Shown here piece after piece: positions 33,606-42,305 of a DNA stretch of 64,000 nucleotides (position 1 is the stretch's first letter; each line of letters begins with the position of its first letter). The translations under genes and the position numbers were made by a program. Under the pieces are notes generated by a model. It did no database searches, was not told where the DNA came from, and saw only the letters and a program-made list of their open reading frames with translations. The DNA comes from Flavobacterium aciduliphilum (GTDB lineage: Bacteria > Bacteroidota > Bacteroidia > Flavobacteriales > Flavobacteriaceae): assembly GCF_003268855.1 (NCBI RefSeq), contig NZ_QLSZ01000009.1, forward strand, positions 1 through 64,000, read 5' to 3'.

Positions 33606-34109
33606 TTGAAAAAAGCAGCCCTTTTCCTTATTCTATCTGTATGTACCATTTCGTGTACTGATGCACAGACTAAAGCCTTTTCGAAAAAAACCAATGCCGA
33701 AAAATTGGTCGACCTCAATGGAACTGAAATTCCATTTAAAACTATTTTAGAAAAATACAAAGGAAAAACCATTCTTATGGAAGTTTGGGCCTCTTGGTGT
33801 GGGGATTGTGTGGGCGCTATGCCAAAAATAAAAGAATTGCAAGCCACCCATCCTGAGGTTGTGTATGTGTTTGTTTCTATGGACAAATCGTTTGATAAAT
33901 GGAAAGCTGGGATTGAAAAACACCAACTGAAAGGCGAACATTATTGGGTTCAAGATGAAAAAGGCATGAAAGGCTCCTTTGGGAAATCTATAGATTTGGA
34001 TTGGATTCCACGATATATCATCATCAATGCAAAAGGCGAAATTGAATTGTATCGTGCCATTGAAACTGAATTTGATAAAATTAATGCTACTCTAAACACT
34101 TTGAAATAA
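33606..34109 (+). CDS. TlpA-like thiol-disulfide oxidoreductase (TTG start)
   Basis: TTG 33606 is followed by Lys-Lys-Ala and a hydrophobic signal ending in ISCTDAQ. That is either a lipobox-like Cys or a normal cleavage site, so the 167-residue protein should act in the periplasm. The thioredoxin fold shows VWASWCGDCVGAMPKIKEL with the CGDC active site (about 61-64) and a cis-Pro in WIPRYIII (about 138). It reduces or resolves disulfides in exported proteins, plausibly receiving electrons from the DoxX/MauE fusion upstream. Its TAA shares bases with the ATG of tpiA (TAATG). Confidence 0.85.
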   Translation: MKKAALFLILSVCTISCTDAQTKAFSKKTNAEKLVDLNGTEIPFKTILEKYKGKTILMEVWASWCGDCVGAMPKIKELQATHPEVVYVFVSMDKSFDKWKAGIEKHQLKGEHYWVQDEKGMKGSFGKSIDLDWIPRYIIINAKGEIELYRAIETEFDKINATLNTLK

Positions 34110-34864
34110 TGAGAACAAAAATCGTTGCTGGGAATTGGAAAATGAATAAAAATGCCCAAGAAACTAGACTTCTACTAAACGACTTAATAGAAACCTTACC
34201 GCACACTGTAGAGGCACAAATTATCGTAGCGCCTACTTTTGTTAATTTGGCAGCTGCTACACAATTTGTAGAACATACAAATATTGTTGTTGCCGCACAA
34301 AATATGCATCATGCCGAACATGGGGCCTACACGGGTGAAATCTCCGCAGATATGTTGCAGAGTATTGGGGTGAATACCGTGATTCTTGGTCACTCCGAAC
34401 GTCGTGCATACTTTGGCGAAACTGATGCACAGTTGGCGTTGAAAGTAACAACAGCTTTAGCTCATCACATGCAGGTTATTTTCTGTTTTGGAGAAGAATT
34501 GAAAGACCGTCAAAACAATCAACATTTTGAAGTTGTGTCTCATCAATTGCATAAAGGGTTGTTTCATATTCCTGCTGACGCATGGGAAAACATCATCTTG
34601 GCTTACGAACCCGTATGGGCTATAGGCACTGGGGAAACAGCCTCTCCAGAGCAAGCGCAAGAAATGCACGAATTCATTAGAGCTACTATTCGTAAACACT
34701 ATGGTGATGCTGTTGCCGAATCGGTATCCATTTTGTATGGAGGCAGTGTAAAACCCGACAATGCTCTAGAGATTTTTAGCAAACCTGATGTAGACGGAGG
34801 GTTAATTGGAGGTGCCGCACTCAAAGCTAGCGACTTTGTAGCTATTGTAAATGGAATGAATTAA
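34109..34864 (+). CDS. tpiA: triosephosphate isomerase
   Basis: The 251 residues have the complete active site: AGNWKMNKN (N9, K11), GHSERR with electrophile H95, AYEPVWAIGTG with base E167 and the flexible loop, then LYGGSVKP and GGLIGGAAL for the phosphate. It interconverts glyceraldehyde-3-phosphate and dihydroxyacetone phosphate. The ATG overlaps the stop of the TlpA-like gene, so a glycolytic gene is translated at the end of a thiol-redox operon. Its level may therefore follow that operon. Confidence 0.97.
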   Translation: MRTKIVAGNWKMNKNAQETRLLLNDLIETLPHTVEAQIIVAPTFVNLAAATQFVEHTNIVVAAQNMHHAEHGAYTGEISADMLQSIGVNTVILGHSERRAYFGETDAQLALKVTTALAHHMQVIFCFGEELKDRQNNQHFEVVSHQLHKGLFHIPADAWENIILAYEPVWAIGTGETASPEQAQEMHEFIRATIRKHYGDAVAESVSILYGGSVKPDNALEIFSKPDVDGGLIGGAALKASDFVAIVNGMN

Positions 34865-34900
34865 CCCTTACTTATTTTCTTATTACTATACTTTAATTAC

Positions 34901-36154
34901 ATGCAACATATTATTGACCGCTTTATAAGCTATGCCGTGATTGATACGGAATCGGATGCCAACTCCCCTACTACACCTAGTACTGAAAAACAATGGGTAT
35001 TAGCGAACTTGTTGGTGCAAGAATTAAAAAATATTGGATTAACGGAAGTGACCCTCGACGAAAATGGATACGTAATGGGTACGCTTCCTAGTAACGTAGC
35101 CCACGAGGTACCGACAATTGGTTTTGTCTCGCATTACGATACTTCACCCGATTTTACTGGAAAAGATGTAAAACCACAAATCGTACACAACTATGATGGT
35201 GGTGATATTATGTTGAACGCCGAACATAATATTGTGTTATCACCAAGTTATTTTCAAGACTTGTTGTTGTATAAAGGGCAAACGCTTATTACGACAAACG
35301 GTTTAACCCTTTTGGGTGCCGATGATAAAGCGGGATTGACTGAAATCGTTACTGCCATGGAATATTTGGTACAACATCCTGAAATCAAACACGGGAAAAT
35401 TCGCGTAGGCTTTACGCCAGACGAAGAAATTGGACGTGGGGCTGATATTTTCGATGTGGAAAAATTTGGCGCTCAATGGGCTTATACTATGGACGGCAGT
35501 CAGATTGGGGAATTGGAATACGAAAACTTCAATGCGGCCGGTGCCAAAATCATTTTCAAAGGGAAAAGCGTGCATCCAGGATATGCGAAAGGAAAAATGA
35601 TCAATTCGATGTTGATTGCAAACGAATTTATTAACGAATTACCTAAAAACGAGATTCCTCAAGAAACAATTGATTATGAAGGCTTTTTCCACGTTACAGG
35701 TTTGACCGGAAGCATCGAAGAGACAAAATTAGAGTTGATTATTCGCGATCATGATGCCAATTTGTTCCAAAAACGCAAAGAAAAAGTATTGGATATTGTA
35801 GCTAAAATCAATGCAAAATTTGCGGCACAATTTGGAGAAGACATTTGCATTGCCGAGGTAAAAGACCAATACTACAACATGCGTGAAAAAGTAGAACCTA
35901 TGATGTTTATTGTGGATGTAGCGGAGCAAGCGATGCGTGATTTGGGTATCGAACCGATTATTAAACCGATTCGTGGGGGTACTGATGGTTCGAGATTATC
36001 GTATATGGGATTACCGTGTCCGAACATCTTTGCTGGGGGACATAATTTCCATGGAAAATATGAATATGTACCCGTAGAGAGTATGCAAAAAGCCGTCGAT
36101 GTGATTGTTCGCATTGCGGAACTCACTGCTACCACCGATTTTTCTAAAAAATAA
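34901..36154 (+). CDS. pepT: peptidase T (tripeptide aminopeptidase)
   Basis: This is a 417-residue M20B enzyme. [13 protein letters not shown] (about 76-88) gives the first zinc His and Asp, [10 protein letters not shown] (about 140) the bridging Asp, [10 protein letters not shown] (about 175) the catalytic Glu pair, YTMDGSQ (about 197) an Asp, and [12 protein letters not shown] (about 380) the last His. A lid domain lies between about 208 and 315. It releases N-terminal residues from tripeptides in the cytoplasm. It is co-directional with tpiA (36-base gap) and ends before a strong terminator. Confidence 0.95.
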   Translation: MQHIIDRFISYAVIDTESDANSPTTPSTEKQWVLANLLVQELKNIGLTEVTLDENGYVMGTLPSNVAHEVPTIGFVSHYDTSPDFTGKDVKPQIVHNYDGGDIMLNAEHNIVLSPSYFQDLLLYKGQTLITTNGLTLLGADDKAGLTEIVTAMEYLVQHPEIKHGKIRVGFTPDEEIGRGADIFDVEKFGAQWAYTMDGSQIGELEYENFNAAGAKIIFKGKSVHPGYAKGKMINSMLIANEFINELPKNEIPQETIDYEGFFHVTGLTGSIEETKLELIIRDHDANLFQKRKEKVLDIVAKINAKFAAQFGEDICIAEVKDQYYNMREKVEPMMFIVDVAEQAMRDLGIEPIIKPIRGGTDGSRLSYMGLPCPNIFAGGHNFHGKYEYVPVESMQKAVDVIVRIAELTATTDFSKK

Positions 36155-36210
36155 ACCTCTTTGGACTTTAATACGTTTAGTTGACAGACTTAAAGACTGC
36201 ACTATTTATT

Positions 36211-36268
36211 TGCCAAAAATTACATAAATTAGCACCAATTAATTTGTGTAATTTTTGGCATTTTTTTT
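36211..36268 (+). terminator. terminator after pepT
   Basis: TGCCAAAAATTACA and its exact reverse complement TGTAATTTTTGGCA flank a 22-base loop and are followed by eight T residues, 56 bases after the stop. Confidence 0.85.
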
Positions 36269-36407
36269 AGAACCAGAAAGATAAATGTGCTTAAAGTAAT
36301 CGTTTTAAACTAAAACAACCCCCTAAAAACAACTTTTTTCACGATCTGCAAGTTTCCTTGTATGAGGTTTGTGGATTTTTTTTATCTTTAACTCTCAATT
36401 GACGTTT

Positions 36408-36980
36408 ATGGAAGAAAAACATACTTGGGATAAAATAAACCAATGGGCTGATGAACTGGACGTTCTTAAAGCCATCATAGCAAAAACAGAATTGGTAGAA
36501 ACGAACAAATGGGGCGGTTTAATCTATACCTATCACAACAAAAACATTTTGGGAATAGGTGGGTTTAAATCTTATTTTGGGATTTGGTTTATGAATGGCG
36601 TTTTTTTAAAAGATCCTGCACGTGTCTTGATTGCGGCAACAGATGAGACCAAAGCCCTGAGACAATGGCGCTTTCAATCGAAGGAAGCCCTCAATGAATC
36701 GTTAATTCTACAGTATATACAAGAAGCCATTGACAATGAGGTAAAAGGAATAAGTCATAAACCTCAAAAAAAAGAAGCTGTGGTATGTGCCTTTTTTGCA
36801 CACGAATTGCAAAAGGATGTCGCTTTTGCAGCAGCATTTGAAAAATTTTCGCTCACTAAAAAGAAAGAATTTTTAGAATATATTGCTTCGGCTAAACAAG
36901 AAAAAACGAAAGTTTCCCGGATGGAAAAAATAAAACCAATGGTCTTACAGAACATTGGTTTACATGATCAATACCGATAA
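36408..36980 (+). CDS. YdeI/OmdA-like protein
   Basis: There are 190 residues from ATG 36408; an upstream in-frame TTG adds a hydrophobic piece read from the promoter region and is rejected. The first part (about 10-110) is a DUF1801/YdhG-like domain with NKWGGLIYTYHNKNILGIGG and FGIWFMNGVFLKDP. The C-terminal 60 residues (LTKKKEFLEYIASAKQEKTKVSRMEKI in outline) match the OmdA/YdeI tail with the helix-loop EYI.SAK...R..K. The family is widespread in Bacteroidota and has no firm function. The gene is monocistronic. Confidence 0.75.
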   Translation: MEEKHTWDKINQWADELDVLKAIIAKTELVETNKWGGLIYTYHNKNILGIGGFKSYFGIWFMNGVFLKDPARVLIAATDETKALRQWRFQSKEALNESLILQYIQEAIDNEVKGISHKPQKKEAVVCAFFAHELQKDVAFAAAFEKFSLTKKKEFLEYIASAKQEKTKVSRMEKIKPMVLQNIGLHDQYR

Positions 36981-37023
36981 CTCATTATGAATTACGAATT
37001 CGAAATATGAATTTATAATTAAA

Positions 37024-37299
37024 TTACGCTTTCTTATTCAAAGCTGCACTCATTTCCAAGGAAATAGCAGAGCGTTCCATTTTTAGCTTGCCCGACATAG
37101 TTTCGATAACTACTGTGGTTTCGGCTAATTCAGAAACTTTTCCATATAGGCCGCTTTTTGTCACAATTTTATCGCCTACTTTTAAATTTGATTCAAATTC
37201 TTTTTCTTTTTTTGCTTTTTTCTGCTGTGGCATAATCATAAAGAAATACATCACGGCAAACATTAAGAGGATATACCCCATGGAACCTAATTGACCCAT
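37024..37299 (-). CDS. yajC: preprotein translocase subunit YajC
   Basis: This 91-residue protein has one N-terminal membrane helix (GYILLMFAVMYFFMIMPQQKK, residues about 7-27) directly followed by the PQQKKAKKE motif, then a small cytoplasmic domain with VGDKIVTKSGLYGKVSEL. These are diagnostic of YajC, an accessory of SecDF that helps export. It lies 4 bases after the DUF1573 gene and forms the end of the nusB-DUF1573-yajC unit, an order common in Bacteroidota. Confidence 0.93.
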   Translation of the reverse strand: MGQLGSMGYILLMFAVMYFFMIMPQQKKAKKEKEFESNLKVGDKIVTKSGLYGKVSELAETTVVIETMSGKLKMERSAISLEMSAALNKKA

Positions 37300-37303
37300 A
37301 ATT

Positions 37304-37708
37304 TTACTTATTTTTTTGGTTAGTTGCTGGAATTACATCAGCATGAATTTTAAGTAATTCTACTCTGTTTTTAGTATTCGTATATAACGAAACTGATTTT
37401 TCTTGCAATCCGTGTTTTCCTGTTGAGTTGAAAGACACTTTTATCACGCCTTTTTCTTTAGGTTTGATAGGCTCCTTTGGAAATTCTCCAATCGTGCACC
37501 CGCATGAGCCTTGTGCATTACTGATAATCAAATCGCTTTTACCCGAATTTGTGAATGTAAACTCTTTTAATACTTTCTGACCTTCTGTAAGAGTACCGAA
37601 GTCATATTCGGTTTCGTCAAAATCCATCACTGGGAACGTACTGTCTCCTTTACAAGAGTAAAGTGCCGTTGCTACAAAGAGTGCTAATACATTTTTTTTT
37701 ATGTTCAT
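37304..37708 (-). CDS. DUF1573 lipoprotein
   Basis: This 134-residue protein has a lipoprotein signal ending in TALYSC (Cys 19). The mature part has FDETEYDFGTLTEGQKVLKEF and FTNSGKSDLIISNAQGSCGCTIGEFP, the beta-sandwich pattern of DUF1573, with the conserved SCGCT motif at about 68-72. The family is periplasmic and of unknown role. It lies 9 bases after nusB and 4 bases before yajC on the same transcript. Confidence 0.88.
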   Translation of the reverse strand: MNIKKNVLALFVATALYSCKGDSTFPVMDFDETEYDFGTLTEGQKVLKEFTFTNSGKSDLIISNAQGSCGCTIGEFPKEPIKPKEKGVIKVSFNSTGKHGLQEKSVSLYTNTKNRVELLKIHADVIPATNQKNK

Positions 37709-37717
37709 TTTTTTTTT

Positions 37718-38659
37718 TTACATTAAACCTCTTCCAACTTTTTTTATTCGATTTGTGTTTTGAAATTCTTTTACTAAATTGTCTAATATTCCGTTTATAA
37801 AAATACTACTTTTTGGGGTAGAATATTCTTTTGCGAGTTCAAGATACTCATTAATGGTTACTTTTAATGGAATCGATGGAAATTTTAAAAATTCACATAT
37901 CGCCATTTTTAATATAATAACATCCAATTCGGCGATACGCTCGAAATCCCAATTGGGCGTCTTATCCATAAATTCCTTTGTAAGCTCTTTGTCGTTCAAT
38001 ACCGTTTTTCGGTACAAAGCGACAGCAAAATCCCTATCTTCTTCATCTTTAAAAAGGGCTGGCACAGCAAGTGATTCAGGTGCCGCAGTCATTTTTTTTA
38101 ACTGTTTTACGATATGCGTGTTCACAACTGGAATGTCGTCTACCCATGTTAATTTATAATCTTCCAAATAACTGTATAATTTTACATTGGGAGCAATCAA
38201 TTCAGAAAACATATCCACTACAAAAAAACGCTCTTCCTGAAAAGTTACACTAGGCTTACTCATGTATTTTTGATACAATTCGCTTTGTTTGATGTCTTGT
38301 AAGATAAACAAAATGGTGTCATCATTGGCTTGCCAATTCGTTATCTTTCTCTTTTCGAGAGCTATACTCAAAGCATTACTCTCGTCTAAAGCCACCAGTA
38401 TAGGATTATCAATAAAACGTCTATTCGGATTGAGTTCTTCGGGAGTGGCTAGGTGTTTTTTTCGAGCAATCTCAAGGTATTCTATTTCTTTTTTACGAAT
38501 TTCAACCAAGGAAGACAACATTAAAAGATATAAATCGAGACTATTTTCGATACTAGCTTGTAAAAACTTTTCTTGTTTTTCGAGTTGGTCATTCCCACTT
38601 TGATACATGGCATAGATGGTTTGCATGACTTTTACTCTGATGTGTCTTCTATTTAGCAC
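37718..38659 (-). CDS. nusB: transcription antitermination factor NusB (GTG start)
   Basis: The conserved N-terminus LNRRHIRVKVMQTIYAMYQSG is preceded by GTG at 38659, which I take as the start; the frame stays open further up, but that part is unlike NusB. At 313 residues it is more than twice the length of the E. coli protein, as is usual in Bacteroidota: a family-specific middle insertion separates the first helices from the C-terminal NusB fold (PNWDFERIAELDVIILKMAICEF..., VTINEYLELAKEYSTPKS, FINGILDNLVKE). NusB binds boxA RNA with NusE in rRNA antitermination. It heads the nusB-DUF1573-yajC unit. Confidence 0.92.
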   Translation of the reverse strand: MLNRRHIRVKVMQTIYAMYQSGNDQLEKQEKFLQASIENSLDLYLLMLSSLVEIRKKEIEYLEIARKKHLATPEELNPNRRFIDNPILVALDESNALSIALEKRKITNWQANDDTILFILQDIKQSELYQKYMSKPSVTFQEERFFVVDMFSELIAPNVKLYSYLEDYKLTWVDDIPVVNTHIVKQLKKMTAAPESLAVPALFKDEEDRDFAVALYRKTVLNDKELTKEFMDKTPNWDFERIAELDVIILKMAICEFLKFPSIPLKVTINEYLELAKEYSTPKSSIFINGILDNLVKEFQNTNRIKKVGRGLM

Positions 38660-38751
38660 GGATAAGAACTTTAAATTTAAACCAAAACAAAGCGAAAGAG
38701 GGTTTCTTTCGCTTTGCAAAAATACTATATTAATTTTAATAAAACACTACC

Positions 38752-39858
38752 TTATTTTGTAGCATTTTCTTTTTTTCTTTGCTCTATTCTTTGTTCGGCA
38801 ACTGCCATAGCTGCTTTTTGAGGTGTCAAATTGTTGGCATTGGCATAGCCTAAAATTTCTAATGTAGTATTGTAAATATTTTCCGTTCTACGCATTGCTT
38901 CCGCTTTGTCATAGTGAGCAATTTCTCCGTATACATTGATAATTCCCCCTGCATTGATCAAGAAATCAGGCGCATAAACGATGCCTCGTTCTTGTAAAAT
39001 GGGTCCGTGAACATTCTCATTAGCCAATTGGTTGTTGGCTGCTCCAGCAATAACTTTAGCTTGAATTTTGTAGGCAGTTTCATCATTAATTGTTGCTCCT
39101 AAGGCACAAGGAGCGTAAATATCAACTGGCGCTGCATATAAATCGTCTCCTCTAAAAATTGTAGCTCCATATTTTTGGCTTACTTCTTCTAAGCGGGTTT
39201 CGCTAATGTCAGTAATTTGAACCAAAGCACCTTCTTTCACAAGATAATCTACTAAAGTTTCCCCTACATGCCCAATCCCCTGCACTAATACTTTTTTTCC
39301 TTCCAAGTTATCAGAACCAAATTGGAATTTTGTCGCAGCTTTCATTCCCATATATACTCCAAAAGCGGTAACAGGAGAAGGATTACCTGACCCCCCACGA
39401 GATTCTGAAATCCCAGTTACATAAGGGGTTACATCTCTCACAGTGTCCATATCGGCGGTGACCATTCCTACATCTTCAGCCGTAATATATCTTCCAGATA
39501 ATGAATGAACAAATTCTCCGAATTTTCTCATCAACTCCGGTGTTTTTTGAGTTTTAGCATCGCCAATAATCACTGCTTTACCTCCGCCTAAATTCAAACC
39601 AGCCACAGCAGATTTGTAGGTCATTCCACGCGATAAACGCAACACATCGTTAAGCGCTTCCCATTCGTTAGCGTAATTCCACATTCTTGTGCCCCCCAAT
39701 GCTGGACCTAAAACCGAATTGTGAATACCAATAATTGCTCTTAATCCTGTATCTTTGTCGTTGCAAAATACAATTTGTTCATGATTGTCAAATGAAAGCT
39801 GTCCAAATACAGGATCCATTTTTTGAAGTTCCTTAACGGTAGTAATTTCTGAAGTCAT
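38752..39858 (-). CDS. leucine dehydrogenase (Glu/Leu/Phe/Val dehydrogenase family)
   Basis: This 368-residue enzyme shows GPALGGTRMW (51-60), MTYKSAVAGLNLGGGKAVI (79-97, substrate and catalytic Lys K82 and K94), TAEDVGM (about 132) and the NAD-binding QGIGHVGETLVDYL (about 195-208). The length and GGGKAV signature fit branched-chain amino-acid dehydrogenases and not hexameric glutamate dehydrogenase. It deaminates leucine, valine or isoleucine reversibly with NAD+, feeding the pathway that ends at HMG-CoA lyase (26998-27861). It is transcribed singly. The 194-base gap to the ABC gene is AT-rich, with no clear element. Confidence 0.9.
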   Translation of the reverse strand: MTSEITTVKELQKMDPVFGQLSFDNHEQIVFCNDKDTGLRAIIGIHNSVLGPALGGTRMWNYANEWEALNDVLRLSRGMTYKSAVAGLNLGGGKAVIIGDAKTQKTPELMRKFGEFVHSLSGRYITAEDVGMVTADMDTVRDVTPYVTGISESRGGSGNPSPVTAFGVYMGMKAATKFQFGSDNLEGKKVLVQGIGHVGETLVDYLVKEGALVQITDISETRLEEVSQKYGATIFRGDDLYAAPVDIYAPCALGATINDETAYKIQAKVIAGAANNQLANENVHGPILQERGIVYAPDFLINAGGIINVYGEIAHYDKAEAMRRTENIYNTTLEILGYANANNLTPQKAAMAVAEQRIEQRKKENATK

Positions 39859-40052
39859 AAATTAAATTTTGTGTTGCGACTTTATCAGTAAGTCCGAGCA
39901 AAATTAAGGTATTATTCAAAATAATTCATGTATTTTAAAAATAATTATCATTTTGATACTAAAATTTAACTTTCACTAGGATTATTTAAATTACTTTATT
40001 TTATGTTTTTTAACATTTTTAAATCGTATTTCGTTATAATTTTATTTCTAAA

Positions 40053-41807
40053 ATGAAAGAATTACACTATTTAAACAAATATTTTATCAAATATAAATAT
40101 CGTTTTTTACTAGGTATTTTTATTACAATTGTGGCACAAATCTTTGCCCTATTCACTCCAAAACTTATTAGCAGTTCCCTCAATGGCATTGAACGGGCGT
40201 CTCGAAATAACTCCGCTTTGGATTCCGTAAAAAACGAACTCATTACCAATATTTTACTCGTTATTGGAGCGACTATTCTGGCAGGTTTTTTCACATTTTT
40301 GATGCGTCAAACCTTAATTGTGATGTCTCGCCTCGTTGAATTTGATTTAAAAAATGAAATCTTTAGGCATTATGAGGTATTGGATCAACATTTTTACAAG
40401 CAAAACAGAACCGGAGACTTGATGAATCGAATTAGTGAAGATGTCGCTAAAGTGCGAATGTATGTTGGACCCGCCGTGATGTATACCATCAATACAATTA
40501 TTCGTTTTCTCATTGTACTCATTTATATGTATAATGTGTCGCCCAAACTGACGTTGTACACCGTGCTCCCCTTGCCTTTTTTGTCGTTTTTAATTTTTAA
40601 ATTGAGCGTCGAAATCAATAAAAAAAGTACTCTTTTTCAACAATTCCTTTCTAAAGTTTCCAGCTTTAATCAGGAGGTTTTTTCTGGGATTCGGGTCATT
40701 AAAGCCTATGCTTTAGAAAAACAAAACGAGGCAACCCTCCAAACATTGGCAGAGGAAAGCAAAACCAAAAGCATTGCATTGGCTCAAGTGCAATCTTTAT
40801 TCGGTCCGTTGATGGCTACATTAATCGGAATTAGTAATTTGATCGTAATTTACATGGGCGGGATAATGTATATAGAAGGCAGCATCCAAAATATTGGAAC
40901 CATTGCAGAATTTATTTTGTATGTGAACATGCTCACGTGGCCTGTGGCTTCTATTGGATGGGTTTCGTCTTTGGTACAAGAAGCCGAGGCGTCTCAAAAA
41001 AGAATAAACGAATTTTTAAAAACCGAACCACTTGTAAAAAATCTCAGTGAAGACCAACCTAAATTGGAGGGAACGATTTCGTTTCAAAAGGTTTCGTTTC
41101 GCTACAAAGACACAAATATTTTAGCACTCGACGAAGTATCTTTTGAGTTAGAAAAAGGAAAAACACTCGCAATAGTAGGAAAAACAGGGTCAGGAAAAAC
41201 CACACTACTGTCCTTGCTCACCCGAATGTATGATGTTGACAAAGGAACCATTACAATAGACGGAATTCCTATTCAAGAAATCAATCTTTACCATTTGAGA
41301 AATAGCATGGGCATCGTGCCGCAAGACACTTTTTTATTTTCTGATACGATTGAAAACAACATTAGGTTTGGCAACGAGACTGCAACCCGAGAAGCCATCG
41401 AACAATCGGCTAAAGATGCAGAAATACATGATGCTATTGTCTCGTTTACCAATCAATACCAAACGCTTTTGGGAGAACGTGGGATTACCCTTTCAGGGGG
41501 ACAAAAACAGCGTGTTTCGATGGCACGAGCTTTATTAAAAAATCCAACTATCCTTCTATTGGATGACTGTCTTTCGGCTGTTGATACTGAAACTGAAGAC
41601 AAAATATTGCACCGTTTGCAGCCTATTTCTCAAAACAAAACGACACTAATTGTGAGTCATAGGGTCTCTTCGGTAAAAAATGCCGATCTAATTATCGTGT
41701 TAGAAAACGGAAAAATCACACAGCAAGGAACTCATAATCAACTCATAATTAAGGAAGGATATTATAAAAATCTTTATTTAAAACAACTTTCTGAAAAAGA
41801 ACTTTAA
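40053..41807 (+). CDS. ABC exporter, fused permease and ATPase
   Basis: In this 584-residue half-transporter, six membrane helices fill about 15-310 (type IV exporter fold, with FYKQNRTGDLMNRISEDVAKVR as the intracellular coupling stretch near 115-136). The ATPase domain shows Walker A GKTGSGKTT (about 378), Q-loop MGIVPQDTFLF (about 418-428), signature LSGGQKQR (about 488), Walker B ILLLDDCLSAVD (about 508-519) and H-loop SHR (about 542). One odd point is that the Walker B end is DD and not DE, so the usual catalytic Glu is Asp. Such a site may be weak, as in heterodimeric exporters, but no partner gene is adjacent. The substrate is unknown. Confidence 0.9.
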   Translation: MKELHYLNKYFIKYKYRFLLGIFITIVAQIFALFTPKLISSSLNGIERASRNNSALDSVKNELITNILLVIGATILAGFFTFLMRQTLIVMSRLVEFDLKNEIFRHYEVLDQHFYKQNRTGDLMNRISEDVAKVRMYVGPAVMYTINTIIRFLIVLIYMYNVSPKLTLYTVLPLPFLSFLIFKLSVEINKKSTLFQQFLSKVSSFNQEVFSGIRVIKAYALEKQNEATLQTLAEESKTKSIALAQVQSLFGPLMATLIGISNLIVIYMGGIMYIEGSIQNIGTIAEFILYVNMLTWPVASIGWVSSLVQEAEASQKRINEFLKTEPLVKNLSEDQPKLEGTISFQKVSFRYKDTNILALDEVSFELEKGKTLAIVGKTGSGKTTLLSLLTRMYDVDKGTITIDGIPIQEINLYHLRNSMGIVPQDTFLFSDTIENNIRFGNETATREAIEQSAKDAEIHDAIVSFTNQYQTLLGERGITLSGGQKQRVSMARALLKNPTILLLDDCLSAVDTETEDKILHRLQPISQNKTTLIVSHRVSSVKNADLIIVLENGKITQQGTHNQLIIKEGYYKNLYLKQLSEKEL

Positions 41808-41877
41808 AAAATTTGTTTTGTATTGAATTTTTTTTCATTTTCGTAAAAGAAAAAAATACTAATTGATTAGGAAGAAT

Positions 41878-42261
41878 ATGAGAGAACATGACATGTTAGA
41901 AAAAGACGAAATTTTTTCTAAAGTACTACGAGCTGGAAGAAGAACGTATTTCTTTGATGTAAGAGCAACCAAGGCTGATGATTATTACATTACCATCACC
42001 GAAAGTAAGAAGTTTACTGAAGAAGATGGTTCTTTCCATTTTAAAAAGCATAAAATTTATCTTTACAAAGAAGATTTTACAGCTTTTAGTGAGATTTTAA
42101 ATGAAATGACTTCCTTTGTTTTGAATAATAAGGGAGAAGAAGTAATTTCAGAAAGACACCAAAAAGATTTTAAAAGAGAGTATTTCTCTGATAGAACTGA
42201 AGAAAATCAAGATTCGTCAAAACCTTCTAGTTATACCGATGTTGATTTTGATGATATTTAA
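41878..42261 (+). CDS. DUF3276 PUR-alpha-like nucleic-acid-binding protein
   Basis: There are 127 residues from ATG 41878; an in-frame TTG 15 bases upstream is less likely. The PUR-like module reads EIFSKVLRAGRRTYFFDVRATKADDYYITITESKK and continues HKIYLYKEDFTAFSEILNEM, a beta-beta-beta-beta-alpha repeat known to bind single-stranded nucleic acid in the Borrelia homologue. The C-terminal 40 residues are acidic and end in DVDFDDI. The family is nearly universal in Bacteroidota. It follows the ABC exporter by 70 bases. Confidence 0.88.
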   Translation: MREHDMLEKDEIFSKVLRAGRRTYFFDVRATKADDYYITITESKKFTEEDGSFHFKKHKIYLYKEDFTAFSEILNEMTSFVLNNKGEEVISERHQKDFKREYFSDRTEENQDSSKPSSYTDVDFDDI

Positions 42262-42276
42262 TCGTTAGAAAAGCTT

Positions 42277-42305
42277 AAAGCCGTCTTCACTAAGGCGGCT
42301 TTTTT
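42277..42305. terminator. bidirectional terminator between convergent genes
   Basis: AAAGCCG(T)C and G(C)GGCTTT pair around a short loop, flanked by A on one side and T on the other, between the PUR-alpha-like gene and the convergent MFS gene. It overlaps the last codon of the latter. Confidence 0.75.
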
